NCBI RefSeq assembly: GCF_003436275.1
Contig: NZ_QSOP01000003.1
Location: forward strand, 62,001-126,000
Source of the DNA: Collinsella sp. TM09-10AT
GTDB lineage: Bacteria; Actinomycetota; Coriobacteriia; Coriobacteriales; Coriobacteriaceae
Direction: 5' to 3'
Length of the DNA: 64,000 nucleotides
A model generated the notes under the pieces. That model searched no databases. It was given only the letters and a program-made list of their open reading frames with translations, and was not told the origin of the DNA. Positions 23,967 to 33,072 of the stretch are shown here, in pieces; the first letter of the stretch is position 1, and each line of letters starts with the position of its first letter. Made by a program: the position numbers and the translations under genes.

Positions 23967-24593
23967 TTATGCAAGCACCTCCCCGAAGTGAGCGGCGATG
24001 TCAGCGGGCATCAGCACAGCGTTGTTGTTGACGAGATCGTAGGTGTTGGCCTCGTCGGCAGTGATGATGAACGTCTTGGGAATGTTGCGGAACGACAGGT
24101 AGGCGTTGACGTCCTCATCGCGAACGATGATGGTCAGACGCTTGCCCTCAAGGCCGAGAGCCTTGAGCATGGCGACGGCAGCCTTGGTGGAAGGCTTCTC
24201 GAAGCCGTAGTCGTCGACGAGCACGAGCTCGCCATCGGCCAGCTTGGCGGACAGCGCGGAGCGCATAGCCAGCTTGACCTCCTTGTTGTTCATACGCTTA
24301 GCGTAGGAACGGGGCTTGGGGGCGAAGACAACGCCACCGTGACGCCACTGGGCAGCACGGATGGAACCCTGGCGGGCACGACCGGTGCCCTTCTGACGCC
24401 AAGGCTTCTTGCCGCCACCGGAAACCTCAGAGCGGCCCTTAGCAGACTGGGTGCCCTGACGCCAAGAGGCCATCTGGCACTTGACGATGTGGTGCATAAC
24501 GTGGATGTTCGGCTCGATGCCGTACACCTCAGCGGCGAGCTCGGCCTCGGCGACCTTCTTGCCCTCGCTGTTCTTTACTTCAAACTTTGCCAT
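23967..24593 (-). CDS. rplD: 50S ribosomal protein L4
   Basis: The 208-residue protein has the L4 rRNA-binding loop with KGRSEVSGGGKKPWRQKGTG, RARQGSIRAAQWRHGGVVF and PRSYAKRMNNKEVKLAMRSA. L4 reaches into the exit tunnel; in E. coli it also represses the S10 operon. It follows rplC. Confidence 0.97.
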   Translation of the reverse strand: MAKFEVKNSEGKKVAEAELAAEVYGIEPNIHVMHHIVKCQMASWRQGTQSAKGRSEVSGGGKKPWRQKGTGRARQGSIRAAQWRHGGVVFAPKPRSYAKRMNNKEVKLAMRSALSAKLADGELVLVDDYGFEKPSTKAAVAMLKALGLEGKRLTIIVRDEDVNAYLSFRNIPKTFIITADEANTYDLVNNNAVLMPADIAAHFGEVLA

Positions 24594-24639
24594 TTAAGTG
24601 TTCTCCTTGGTATGACGCTGGGCTAAATGGGCTGGGCCC

Positions 24640-25251
24640 TTAGGCCATACGGATGGCGACGAGACCATTCTTGGCACCCGGGACAGCGCCCTTGACCAAG
24701 ATGAGGTTCTGCTCGGCATCGATGCGGACAACGGAAAGGTTCTTGACGGTAACGCGCTCGTTACCCATGTGACCGGCCATCTTGACGCCCTTGAGGACGC
24801 GCGCAGGATAGGCGCACTGACCGATAGAACCGGGGTGACGCTGGAAGTGAGAACCATGCGTCATAGGACCGCGGCGCTGACCCCAGCGCTTGATGCGACC
24901 CTGGAAGCCCTTACCCTTGGAGGTACCGATGACGTCGACCTTCTCGACATCAGCGAAATCAGCGACGGTGACGACCTCGCCGACCTTGTGCTCCTCGCCG
25001 TTCTCGACGCGGACCTCACGAAGGAAGCGGACAGGCTCGACGCCAGCCTTGGCGAAGTGACCAGCCATGGGCTTGTTCACGTTCTTGGCCTTGATGTCGC
25101 CGAAACCGATCTGGACGGCGTCATAGCCGTCGGTTGCCTGAGTTTTAACCTGCGAGACAGCGCAGGGGCCAGCCTGGATGACCGTGACGGGAACGACGTT
25201 GTCATCCTCGTCCCAAACCTGGGTCATGCCAATCTTGCGGCCGAGAATCAT
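24640..25251 (-). CDS. rplC: 50S ribosomal protein L3
   Basis: The 203-residue protein has [13 protein letters not shown] at the start and the L3 block [27 protein letters not shown], part of which contacts the peptidyl-transferase centre (split here: [23 protein letters not shown]). I chose ATG 25251; a TTG nine bases upstream is possible. It is the first gene of this block, whereas rpsJ normally precedes it and is found instead 25 kb to the right. Confidence 0.96.
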   Translation of the reverse strand: MILGRKIGMTQVWDEDDNVVPVTVIQAGPCAVSQVKTQATDGYDAVQIGFGDIKAKNVNKPMAGHFAKAGVEPVRFLREVRVENGEEHKVGEVVTVADFADVEKVDVIGTSKGKGFQGRIKRWGQRRGPMTHGSHFQRHPGSIGQCAYPARVLKGVKMAGHMGNERVTVKNLSVVRIDAEQNLILVKGAVPGAKNGLVAIRMA

Positions 25252-25444
25252 GCTGATCAAGATATGATCCCAACTCTCGCGTGGTCTTGGGACAATGCGT
25301 ACACCACCGAGCGTACGCCCCTAGAGGACCACTACTTACACGACGTGCTCCCCAGCCTTGTATTTCGCCCGGACTACCTGACAACCCTATTAAGCAGGCA
25401 TTTTGTCCAGCCAGAATACTCCCCTGGTTACACACAGCTGTTTA

Positions 25445-25470
25445 GTATACACGGCTGCGGGCGTATCCAT
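25445..25470 (-). promoter_or_regulatory. Repeated ribosomal-operon motif, rplC copy
   Basis: The motif (GGATACGCCC...GTATAC on the minus strand) lies about 195 bp upstream of rplC. Its minus-strand end runs into TATACTAAAC, a good -10 element, so it probably marks the operon promoter. It is the best match to the rplB copy and shares 15 of 18 core positions with the rpsL copy at 53831-53848. Confidence 0.6.
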
Positions 25471-25578
25471 CGAGATTCATATTTCACTCACATTGTTTAC
25501 GCAGGTAAAGTGCGTGGAGTCGCCTGGGGCCGGCAGAGCGGCGGCGAAATATATTAAGGTTGCTGCTCTGCCGGGCTT

Positions 25579-25642
25579 GGGAGACGACACGTTGACGCCT
25601 GCTTAACTCTGCTCGCTCAGGCTAAAGACTTTGTTGGGGATC
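25579..25642. repeat. 64-bp direct repeat, left copy
   Basis: These 64 bp match 36783-36846 at 62 positions and in the same orientation. In the right copy they span the start of the agaS/nagA remnant, the gap and the 3' end of the histidine-phosphatase gene. Here they lead into a decayed copy of that phosphatase gene. Confidence 0.85.
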
Positions 25643-25785
25643 CACTATTTGTTGGAGGGTGAATTTGCTTTGAAGCGGTTTGCCTTCCGCCTGTGGCTTT
25701 TTTGAATTGGCGGCTGACGCTGCCGCGACTTATTGCCAAGAGGACTTCAACACCATCGGCGCTCATGAGACGAGCGGGACACGGC
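25617..25785 (-). pseudogene. Decayed 3' part of a histidine-phosphatase gene
   Basis: Minus-strand translation gives MSADGVEVLLAISRGSVSRQF, clearly parallel to SADDVETVLAVSHGSASRQF in the intact phosphatase at 36.8-37.4 kb. The second catalytic His has become Arg (SRG for SHG). The segment between this block and the 3' end is shortened and frameshifted. The 5' half with the RHG motif is missing. It is a duplicated remnant at the left edge of the sulfatase/PTS island. Confidence 0.75.
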
Positions 25786-25859
25786 GACCTCCTCAAGGCA
25801 GAAGAGGAAGGCCCGCGCTCCAGCTCCATTATCGCGGCATCCCGTTTCGGGGCGAAGAA

Positions 25860-26657
25860 CTAGAGCACCGAGAACCGGATGAAATTGTACGTGCAGATCA
25901 CGATGATGAGCACGAGGGCGAACACGTAGAGCTTATCGACCGCCGCCGAGTCCATCCGGCGCAGCAGGCGGCGCCCCACGACCGACCCAAGCACCGCCAT
26001 CGCCGCCATGCCCAGCAGGACCACGGGGAGGAACGCGGGCACGCTGCCCGTGGCCAGCGTGTAGATGAGGCTCGCCGTCTGCGAGAACGCGATGATGAAC
26101 AGCGACGCCTGCGCGGCGGGCTTGCTCTCCATGGCGAAGAAGAAGACGAGGATGGCCAGGTTGAAGGGGCCGCCGCCGATGCCGAGGAAGGACCAGCACG
26201 CCCCGGCGCAGAACCCTATGAGCGCCTGCGCCCACGCATTCTCGAGCTTGAGGCCCTTGATGCGCGCCTTGTTGAGCGTGTAGGCCAGCACGAGGACGGC
26301 GAGCACGATGAGCACGGCGGCCTGGACCGCGCCGACGAGCTCGGCGTCGGGGAACACGGACCCCAGCCGGTTGAACAACATCTTGCCGATCACGCCGCCC
26401 ACCGCGGAGCTGACGGCGATGGGCGACATCGCCCGCGCGTCGATATCAGACTGCCCGCTCGCCGCGTTCTGCGCGAGCGTGGAGAGCGACATGATGAGCA
26501 CCGACATGCTCGAGAGGAAGCTCACCGTGCTCACGCTCATGACGTTCATCGCGTCGACCACGGGCTTGATGATCACGCCGCCGCCGATGCCACAGAGCGG
26601 CCCCAGAAGCGACGCCAGGAAGCATACCGCGAAGACCAAGATGTATTGAGGACCCAT
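25860..26657 (-). CDS. TauE/SafE family membrane exporter
   Basis: The 265-residue protein is almost entirely hydrophobic, with about eight predicted helices. It carries the family hallmark twice: CGIGGGVIIKPVVDAM near the N-terminus and LGIGGGPFNLA in the middle. Members transport organosulfur anions, sulfite or similar anions out of the cell. ATG 26657 follows GGAGC. A broken paralogue precedes it, and two sulfatase genes lie a little further upstream, so export of a sulfur oxyanion is a reasonable inference but not shown. Confidence 0.85.
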   Translation of the reverse strand: MGPQYILVFAVCFLASLLGPLCGIGGGVIIKPVVDAMNVMSVSTVSFLSSMSVLIMSLSTLAQNAASGQSDIDARAMSPIAVSSAVGGVIGKMLFNRLGSVFPDAELVGAVQAAVLIVLAVLVLAYTLNKARIKGLKLENAWAQALIGFCAGACWSFLGIGGGPFNLAILVFFFAMESKPAAQASLFIIAFSQTASLIYTLATGSVPAFLPVVLLGMAAMAVLGSVVGRRLLRRMDSAAVDKLYVFALVLIIVICTYNFIRFSVL

Positions 26658-26887
26658 CCGAACAAGCTCCTATCGATCGAGCAACACCCTATGCAACGAA
26701 TTGCAAGCGTTCGTATCATTCAAAACCGCAGCGTATGGTTGTGGACTTTTACATATCTCGAACGCTGCTGCGCGATATGTCCCTATTTACGCCGCTCATG
26801 CGGAGCACCGTTGCGCCAAGGGCTAGGCGTCCCCGCCAATCTGCCTGCCGAGTCCATCAATGGCCCGCGCACCGTCTCGACACGCCG

Positions 26888-27137
26888 CTAGTAGTTAGCG
26901 AAGTAATCCTGGTTGAAGATGCACGCGTAGACGACGTCGAGCAGCAGCGCGGTGGAAACGCTCATGGCGAAGTGCCCGATGTTGTCCTCGCGGTGCATCC
27001 GGACAGGAAGTTGATGGTCGCCACGTCGGCGACACCCACGGCGTCCATCACGGGCTTAATGATGATGCCCCGCCGACACCGCAGATGGCACTGATGGTAG
27101 AGGCGAAAAACGCAATGGCGAATACGATTGCTAGCAT
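26888..27137 (-). pseudogene. TauE/SafE pseudogene (frameshifts and deletion)
   Basis: From ATG 27137 the frame reads MLAIVFAIAFFASTISAICGVGG, then loses one base and continues in another frame as IIIKPVMDAVGVADVATINFLS. This is the GIGGGVIIKPVVDA signature of the neighbouring exporter. After a second break and a large deletion only a C-terminal end, YACIFNQDYFANY, and TAG remain. Only about a third of the gene is left. Confidence 0.75.
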
Positions 27138-27158
27138 ATGAAGCGCCTAGACTCTTCC

Positions 27159-27770
27159 CTACTTGTCAGGCATGGCTGCTGCGAGCGTCCGCTCAGCGCG
27201 CTCGCAATAGGACGCGGCGCGCCCCTCGTCACCCTTGTTCTCGTACTGAACCGAGAGCATCTGGCAGAGCAGGGCCTCTTCCATGCCAGCCGCCTCCGAC
27301 AACGCGCGCTCCATCTCGTCGATATAGGCATACGAGCCCTTGAGGAAGACGTCATAGGTGCGACGGTCGGCACGCGCAGCCTCGCGATCACCGTGCTCCT
27401 CGAGGTAGGAGAGCACCTCGCGTGCGTGGGGCTCATCCCCGATCTCCACGTAGAAGGAGAACGCCTTTGCCGCCAGCGCGAGTGTCTGCTCCTCGCTCAT
27501 CTTGAGCGAACCCATCTCGCGGATGATGCGCTCGGATGCCTCGACGTCATCCATGGCAAGAGCTGCGTTCAAGCGCATGAAAAGCACGTTGTACTTGGGG
27601 TACAGCACGCTAGTGAGCGGGCGGTTCAGGACCTTGAGGTAGTTGTTGAGGTCGCCCTCGCGCAGGTACGCCTCGAGCTTGGCGAAGGTTGTGCGCTTTT
27701 GGACCTCCATGTAAATGGTGAACCCGACCGCAACCACTACGACCACAATGCCGATCGTCTTCATATCCAT
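27159..27770 (-). CDS. Membrane-anchored helical-repeat protein of unknown function
   Basis: I do not recognise a named family for this 203-residue protein. Residues 5-22 form one membrane helix (IGIVVVVVAVGFTIYME). The rest is soluble, charged and helical, with TPR-like spacing of small and aromatic residues, ending in VQYENKGDEGRAASYCERAERTL. An anchored scaffold on the cytosolic or outer face is possible. It lies between the TauE/SafE pseudogene and the first sulfatase gene, 15 bp from the latter, so it is probably transcribed with the sulfatases. Confidence 0.6.
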   Translation of the reverse strand: MDMKTIGIVVVVVAVGFTIYMEVQKRTTFAKLEAYLREGDLNNYLKVLNRPLTSVLYPKYNVLFMRLNAALAMDDVEASERIIREMGSLKMSEEQTLALAAKAFSFYVEIGDEPHAREVLSYLEEHGDREAARADRRTYDVFLKGSYAYIDEMERALSEAAGMEEALLCQMLSVQYENKGDEGRAASYCERAERTLAAAMPDK

Positions 27771-27785
27771 GGATAGGCCTTTCTC

Positions 27786-29270
27786 TTAACGTTGGAGGCG
27801 CGAGGGCCGGGGGCGCTCAAGCATAACGGCGGGCGCACGTCCCGCCACCAACTCGCCGTCACGAACATATCCCTCTTCGCGACCAGCGAGCTCCTTAATC
27901 AGGCAGGCACGGAGCACGGCGATGCGCGCGGCGCGCTCCGGAGCGTCGATGAGGTCGTGCTCCTCACGCGGATCGGCGTCCAGGTCGAAATACTGCTCCA
28001 CCCCGGTCCGTGTGAACCAGATGTACTTGTCATGCGGGGTCACGATCCACTGGTTGGACTGCTCGCGGCTGCCGCTGTGCTCGCCGTGCAGGTATGCACG
28101 GTTCAGCGGCACGGCGCCGGTAAGCTCGCCCATGAGCGAGGCGCCCTCCACGCCCTCGGGCACGGGCAGGTCGCACGCCTCGAGGATGGTGGGCATAAGG
28201 TCCATGAGTTCCACCGTGCTCTCGCTCACGCCGCGAACGCGCTCGCCGCCCGGCACATCGACGTTTTTGCCCACGTGCACGATGAAGGGGATGCGCGCGG
28301 AGCCCTCGTAGGGCAACACCTTGCGAAAGAGACTGTGGTCAAAGAGCATCTCGCCGTGGTCGGAGCAGAACACGATCACGGTGTCGTGGTAGGTCTCGTC
28401 GTTCTCGAGCGCCGTGATGAGCCGGCCGATCTGGTGGTCCATATGTGTGATGCAGGCATAATAGCCCGCCATGGCCTCGCGGCGCAGCTCGGCGTCGCGG
28501 CAGCCGTGCACGCTGTCCAAGATCATGCCATCGCGCTCGGTGGCATCGGCGTCATCCCAATCGCCAGCGGCAGGCGCGCGCAGCTCCATGTCGCGGTACA
28601 GATCGAAGTAGGTCTGCGGCGCGTCGAAGGGCGGGTGGGGCCGCACGAAGCTCGTCATGAGGAAGAACGGGCGCGTGCGATCGCGGGTCTCCAAAAAGCG
28701 GATGGACTCGTCCACCACCCAGTTGGTGGGGTGCAGGCGCTCCTCGTAGGCCCAGGGATGGGTGATCCAGGAGTTGTTCTCAACGCCCGAACCGTTCACG
28801 TCGGCGAATTCGCCCAGTTCATTTTTGAGGAAGCGCATGTAGTCGTCGGAGACGTTCTGGTGCATCCAGTACGGCAGGTTCGCCTTGCGGTAGTGGCCGA
28901 TGTAGCCGTCATGCAGGCGCATGTGCTCGAAGCCGCAGCCCAAACGCGGCGGATGCACGTGCATCTTGCCTACCACGGCGGTCTGGTAGCCGCCGTCGCG
29001 CATCTCCTGCGCGAGCATATGGTCGTACTCCCACGCGATACCGTCCTGGTAACCCACGCGGCCCGTGCCCGCGGGCGTCTTGCCGCAAAAGAGGGCGGCG
29101 CGCGCCGGGATGCAACTCGGGCAGGCGGAGTAGGCGTTCTCGAACAGCATGCCGTCGGCGGCGAGCGTGTCCAAGTAGGGCGTCTGCACGTCCGGATGGC
29201 CGTCGATACCCAGGCAGTCGCCGCGCATCTGGTCGCACATGATAAGGAGAACGTTGGGTTGCTGGGGCAT
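27786..29270 (-). CDS. Sulfatase, Cys-type, cytosolic
   Basis: The 494-residue protein is a type I sulfatase. Metal ligands start at D13-Q14 (MCDQMRGD). The formylglycine precursor is C53 in SCIPARAALFCGKTP. VVGKMHV, SFVRPHPPFD and FCSDHGEMLFDH are further active-site blocks. Cys with no signal peptide means it is matured by an anaerobic sulfatase-maturating enzyme and works in the cytosol. The maturase gene is the next one upstream. I start at ATG 29270 (TTTGGAG 7 nt upstream). The substrate is probably a sulfated sugar or amino sugar; this cannot be read from sequence. Confidence 0.9.
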   Translation of the reverse strand: MPQQPNVLLIMCDQMRGDCLGIDGHPDVQTPYLDTLAADGMLFENAYSACPSCIPARAALFCGKTPAGTGRVGYQDGIAWEYDHMLAQEMRDGGYQTAVVGKMHVHPPRLGCGFEHMRLHDGYIGHYRKANLPYWMHQNVSDDYMRFLKNELGEFADVNGSGVENNSWITHPWAYEERLHPTNWVVDESIRFLETRDRTRPFFLMTSFVRPHPPFDAPQTYFDLYRDMELRAPAAGDWDDADATERDGMILDSVHGCRDAELRREAMAGYYACITHMDHQIGRLITALENDETYHDTVIVFCSDHGEMLFDHSLFRKVLPYEGSARIPFIVHVGKNVDVPGGERVRGVSESTVELMDLMPTILEACDLPVPEGVEGASLMGELTGAVPLNRAYLHGEHSGSREQSNQWIVTPHDKYIWFTRTGVEQYFDLDADPREEHDLIDAPERAARIAVLRACLIKELAGREEGYVRDGELVAGRAPAVMLERPRPSRLQR

Positions 29271-29371
29271 AGGGAACTCCAAACTCACGGGAACGGGATG
29301 AAGATTGAGTGGTCAAGGCGGGAGGGGCGCAGAGCCCCACACAACTACGACGAGGCAAAACCCGGGCAGGA

Positions 29372-30472
29372 TCAGCGCCGCGTGAACATGCGAGCCACGC
29401 GCTGCAGGCCGGGATAGGCGTACTCCAAAAACTCACGCAGCCCGCAGTAGCCCGCATCGTAATAGGCGATGTTCAGGCGCTTGCAGTTGCGATGGCAAAT
29501 GCCCTCAAAGGGGCAATCGGCGCACCGCGCGCAATCGCGACGCGGCTCGTTCAAAAACATGCGCATGGTCTCACAGGTCGCCATTGCCTCAAGGGAATCG
29601 ACGCGAATATCGCCCACGCGGTACTCATCCAGCGCATAGAAGTCGCACGGATACACCGAACCGTCGCTTTCCACCACGAACTGCGGAGCGCAGCGGCCGA
29701 GCATACCGCACTGCGACGGAAACTGCCCGAGCGCCATCTGCATGACGTTCTCGAACAGCCAGATGCTCACATAGCGCCCAGCACCGAGCTCGCGCCACCA
29801 CAAGTCGAACAAGCGGCGGTAGAACGAGGAGAAGGCACGCGGGTCGAGCGAGAACGTGTCCCGCTCATCGTCGAGGCCCGGCAGGCACGGGATGAACTGG
29901 ATATGGGTGATCTTCTCCTGCTTGATGAAGGAGAAGACGCGCTGTGGATGCGCCGCCATCTGCGAGGTGAGGACCGAGAGTATGTTGACGTCCACGCCGC
30001 GCTCGCGCAGCAGGCGAACGCCGCTCATGACGCGCGCGTACGTAGCGGCACCGTGCGCATCGGGACGCATCGAATCGTGCAGGTCGCGATAAGCGTCAAC
30101 CGAGACTCCGATGAGGAACCCGTGCTCGCGGAAGAACTCGGCCCATTCCTCTTCGATCAGGTAGCCGTTGGTCTGCAACGCCCAGCTCACCCGCTGGTTC
30201 TCACGGCGCTCCTCCACCCGCGCGACGAACGAATGGAAGAAGTCAAGGCCGGCCAGGGTGGGCTCGCCGCCCTGGAAGGCGAAAGAAATGTGCGCATCAC
30301 TCGCCACGGCGAGTGCACGGTCGATGATGGCACTTGCCACGTCTTCGCCCATGACGCGGGCGCTCCGCTCCTCGCGATGAGCAGCGACATCGCAGTAAAA
30401 GCAGTACCTGCACCGCATGTTGCAAGCACTCGATGCCGGTTTTATCAAAAAGCCAATATGCTTCGCGCACAT
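29372..30472 (-). CDS. Anaerobic sulfatase-maturating radical SAM enzyme (anSME)
   Basis: The 366-residue protein has the radical-SAM cluster CNMRCRYC (C17, C21, C24), then FAFQGGEPTLAG and VSVDA. A C-terminal SPASM domain carries the auxiliary-cluster cysteines (CGMLGRCAPQ, VYPCDFY, CARCADCPFEGICHRNC). This is the AslB/anSME family that oxidises the sulfatase Cys to formylglycine. It is placed between two Cys-type sulfatase genes, which are its likely clients. ATG 30472 has AAGGGGGG upstream; a GTG 21 bp earlier is less likely. Confidence 0.93.
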   Translation of the reverse strand: MCAKHIGFLIKPASSACNMRCRYCFYCDVAAHREERSARVMGEDVASAIIDRALAVASDAHISFAFQGGEPTLAGLDFFHSFVARVEERRENQRVSWALQTNGYLIEEEWAEFFREHGFLIGVSVDAYRDLHDSMRPDAHGAATYARVMSGVRLLRERGVDVNILSVLTSQMAAHPQRVFSFIKQEKITHIQFIPCLPGLDDERDTFSLDPRAFSSFYRRLFDLWWRELGAGRYVSIWLFENVMQMALGQFPSQCGMLGRCAPQFVVESDGSVYPCDFYALDEYRVGDIRVDSLEAMATCETMRMFLNEPRRDCARCADCPFEGICHRNCKRLNIAYYDAGYCGLREFLEYAYPGLQRVARMFTRR

Positions 30473-30575
30473 GGCACATACCCCCCTTCGCACAGGCTAG
30501 CCCTCACTCATCGGGCCGGAAACCACCTCCTTACCCGAGGCGGCGCATCCGGCCCGCACAATCACCGCATGAATC

Positions 30576-32072
30576 TTAGGCCAAGCCCAGGCGCTCCTTT
30601 TGCTCGGCCGGGGACTCATGCTCCTCCAGGCCGCGCAGCAGCAGGTCAATCATGCGCTGTTCGGCGTGGTCGTCCTTGCCGGCGAGATTATTAACCTGGC
30701 CGTAGTCACTCTCAAGGTCGAACAGCATCGTCTGCTCGACCTCGGCGAGCGGCGTGGCTCCCTCGATCTGGGCCGGCTTCTTACAGGGGATCTTGAACAG
30801 CGGGTACTTGGTGCGTTTGAAGTAGCGGCCACACTCAATCTCCTCCGGGCAGTCCGAACCCATCTTTTTGCGGATGGTGTGCGGCAGTGCGGTGTACTCG
30901 AAGCACGGCTGGTTGCCGGCGACCGGCGCGCGGAAGTAGGTGTAGCGGCCGTCGGTGACGTTGACGGTCATGGCGTGCACGCCGTACAGGGCGTAGCCAC
31001 GCGTGGGCGCGTCAGCATCCGTCATGAGCGGCACGAGGGAGGTGCCGCACACATCTGCGGGAATCTCGCAGCCGTGGGCCTCAAGCACCGTGGGCATGAT
31101 GTCGATTGCCTGAGTGAGCTGGCGGGCATGCTCGCCGGCGCGGGCGTTACCCGGGAAGTGCACAATGAACGGCAGATGCGCGAGCTCGTTATACAGGTGC
31201 ATGTAGTTTTTGCCCATGTAGTCGCGCTCGCCCAGGAAATAGCCGTGGTCGGTGGTGACCATGACCATGGTATCGTCCAGCATCCCGCGCTCCTCGAGCT
31301 TGTCGATGAGCCTACCAAACCAGCGGTCGGTCATGGTGACGAGGGCCTTGTAGCGGCGCTGCAGGTAGTCCTCCGCGCCCTTGTTGACGTCGGTGGCGGA
31401 GACGCGCTTGTACTCAGGAATCTCGAAGTAGTCGCGGTCGAGCTCGCCAGTGCCGCCGTACATCTCCATGTACTTGTCGGGCACATCGAAGGGCTCGTGC
31501 GGGTCGAAGGCCTCAACCATAAGGAAGAAGTCGTCGGCCCCAGCATTGCCGTCGATCCAGTCGCAGGCGGACTGGAAGGTCTTGGGGCTCGGCATGTCCT
31601 CTTCGTTGGGCCAGAGCTGACGGTTCTTCTGGTACTGCTCGCGCACGCGCCCGTAGAAGGTCTCGGGCATGTTATTCGGCTCATCGATGCGGCTGACCCA
31701 CGGGTCGCCCTCCTGGCCGCGGTAGTAATCCCAGGTGTTGAACTCCTGGAGGTAGCCCTCGCCACCGGTGCGTAGGTAGTGGCAGTGGTCGGTGGTGATG
31801 TGGCAGAAGTTGCCGTTCGCGCGCAGGCAGGCCGGCAGCGTCACATCGAAGGGCTCGATAGGGCCCCAGGGGCGCTCGAGGAAGTTGTAGCGACCGGTGA
31901 GGATGTCGCGGCGGGCAGGCATGCAGGGAGCCGAGCCGATCCAGTGGTTGTCGAACACGCAGGAACGCTCGGCAAAGGCATCGAGATTGGGGGTCTGGAC
32001 GTCGGTTGCGGGGTTGTAGCACGACAGGACGTCGCGACGCAGAGTATCCATGAGCACGAGGACGGTTCTCAT
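30576..32072 (-). CDS. Sulfatase, Cys-type, cytosolic (second)
   Basis: The 498-residue type I sulfatase starts at ATG 32072 (MRTVLVLMDTLRRD; AAAGGA upstream). D9 is the first metal ligand, C50 in APCMPARRDILTGRY is the formylglycine site, and VTTDHGYFLGERDYMGK is the metal-binding block near residue 290. It differs strongly from the first sulfatase, so two sulfate positions or sugars are likely handled. No signal peptide is visible. It is followed by the maturase gene and lies downstream of the PTS genes. Confidence 0.9.
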   Translation of the reverse strand: MRTVLVLMDTLRRDVLSCYNPATDVQTPNLDAFAERSCVFDNHWIGSAPCMPARRDILTGRYNFLERPWGPIEPFDVTLPACLRANGNFCHITTDHCHYLRTGGEGYLQEFNTWDYYRGQEGDPWVSRIDEPNNMPETFYGRVREQYQKNRQLWPNEEDMPSPKTFQSACDWIDGNAGADDFFLMVEAFDPHEPFDVPDKYMEMYGGTGELDRDYFEIPEYKRVSATDVNKGAEDYLQRRYKALVTMTDRWFGRLIDKLEERGMLDDTMVMVTTDHGYFLGERDYMGKNYMHLYNELAHLPFIVHFPGNARAGEHARQLTQAIDIMPTVLEAHGCEIPADVCGTSLVPLMTDADAPTRGYALYGVHAMTVNVTDGRYTYFRAPVAGNQPCFEYTALPHTIRKKMGSDCPEEIECGRYFKRTKYPLFKIPCKKPAQIEGATPLAEVEQTMLFDLESDYGQVNNLAGKDDHAEQRMIDLLLRGLEEHESPAEQKERLGLA

Positions 32073-32181
32073 TGGCATCCTTTCGATAGTTGGATTTGCC
32101 AGATGGCGATACGCCAAAGGCACATGGGCATAATGGAGCGCACCCCGATCGCGCACGATGGAGAGCACATGAGACAACGAG

Positions 32182-32209
32182 GCCCGCGCCCGGCATGCGG
32201 GGCGCGGGC
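32182..32209 (-). terminator. GC hairpin after PTS EIID
   Basis: GCCCGCGCCC at 32182-32191 and GGGCGCGGGC at 32200-32209 form a 10-bp stem between the EIID stop and the second sulfatase. The following minus-strand sequence CTCGTTGTC is only mildly T-rich, so it may be a partial terminator. Confidence 0.5.
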
Positions 32210-32241
32210 ATCAAACGATTTGCCTTTTGATAAGCTCGCGA

Positions 32242-33072
32242 TTAGGCGAAGATCTTGAACGCCGGGAAGTAGAAACCGATAGCGGCGAACACAAGGGAGA
32301 ACACAATCAGACCGATGATGATCTGGGCGGAGTTCTTGCCCTGGCCCTTCTTGAGCAGGCGATAGCAGATGAAAGTCAGAACGACAGGCAGCAGGAAGGG
32401 CAACACCTTATCGAGCTGGTCCTGGAGCACCAGCGGGTCACCCTCACCGAAGGCGAACTGCACGGCAAGCTTGAGCTTAACGGTCGTGGCGATCAGGCCG
32501 CCGGTGACCATGACGCCCAGCACGTTGGCGAGGTTGCCCAGACGGTCGAAGACCTGGACGCCCGCCTTCTCGACGAGCTCCATGCCCATCTCGTAACCCT
32601 TGTGCAGGCCGAAGTACTTCAGCGGCCAGTACAGCAGGTTGATGAGCAAGAACATCACGAGCGGACCCACAATGGAGCCGTTGTCGACGCACATAGATGC
32701 GCCGATGGAGCCGGCGATCGGGAACCAGGTGAGGTTCAGCAGGGAGTCACCAAGGCCGGCGAAGGGACCCATGAGGGAGGTCTTGATGCCGACGACGGTG
32801 TCCTTCTGATCCTCATCCGTGGTCTCCTCCAGGGCGGCGGTGATGCCAAGGATGAAGGGGATCGCGAGCGGGTGGGTGTTGAAGTACTCGAGGTGGCGCT
32901 TCATGGCGTTAACGCGCTCCTCCTTGGGGGCGTCCTTGTAGAGCTCCTCGAGGACAGGGGCAAAGCAGTAGGTCAGGGACAGCGACTGCACGCGCTCGTA
33001 GTTGTGCGCGAATTGGCAACCCTGGGTGCGCAGCAGGACCTTGTTCAGGGTGGAGTTGGAGATCTTACCCAT
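32242..33072 (-). CDS. PTS mannose-family EIID component (second system)
   Basis: The 276-residue protein has EIID features LLRTQGCQFAHNYERVQSL and VGIKTSLMGPFAGLGDSLL, plus C-terminal membrane helices. It makes the sugar channel with EIIC. Its ATG overlaps the EIIC stop by one base (TAATG), so translation is coupled. Its sequence is clearly different from the 12.7-kb EIID, so the two systems are not a recent duplication. Confidence 0.93.
   Translation of the reverse strand: MGKISNSTLNKVLLRTQGCQFAHNYERVQSLSLTYCFAPVLEELYKDAPKEERVNAMKRHLEYFNTHPLAIPFILGITAALEETTDEDQKDTVVGIKTSLMGPFAGLGDSLLNLTWFPIAGSIGASMCVDNGSIVGPLVMFLLINLLYWPLKYFGLHKGYEMGMELVEKAGVQVFDRLGNLANVLGVMVTGGLIATTVKLKLAVQFAFGEGDPLVLQDQLDKVLPFLLPVVLTFICYRLLKKGQGKNSAQIIIGLIVFSLVFAAIGFYFPAFKIFA

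Noticed and set aside
26658..26887. Possible gene remnant between the two TauE/SafE copies
   Set aside because: Short plus-strand frames exist, but none shows a recognisable protein or start signal; I see nothing supportable in these 230 bp.
27792..29417. 541-codon plus-strand frame opposite the first sulfatase
   Set aside because: The opposite strand encodes a clear sulfatase with all active-site motifs; the antisense frame has no recognisable domain.
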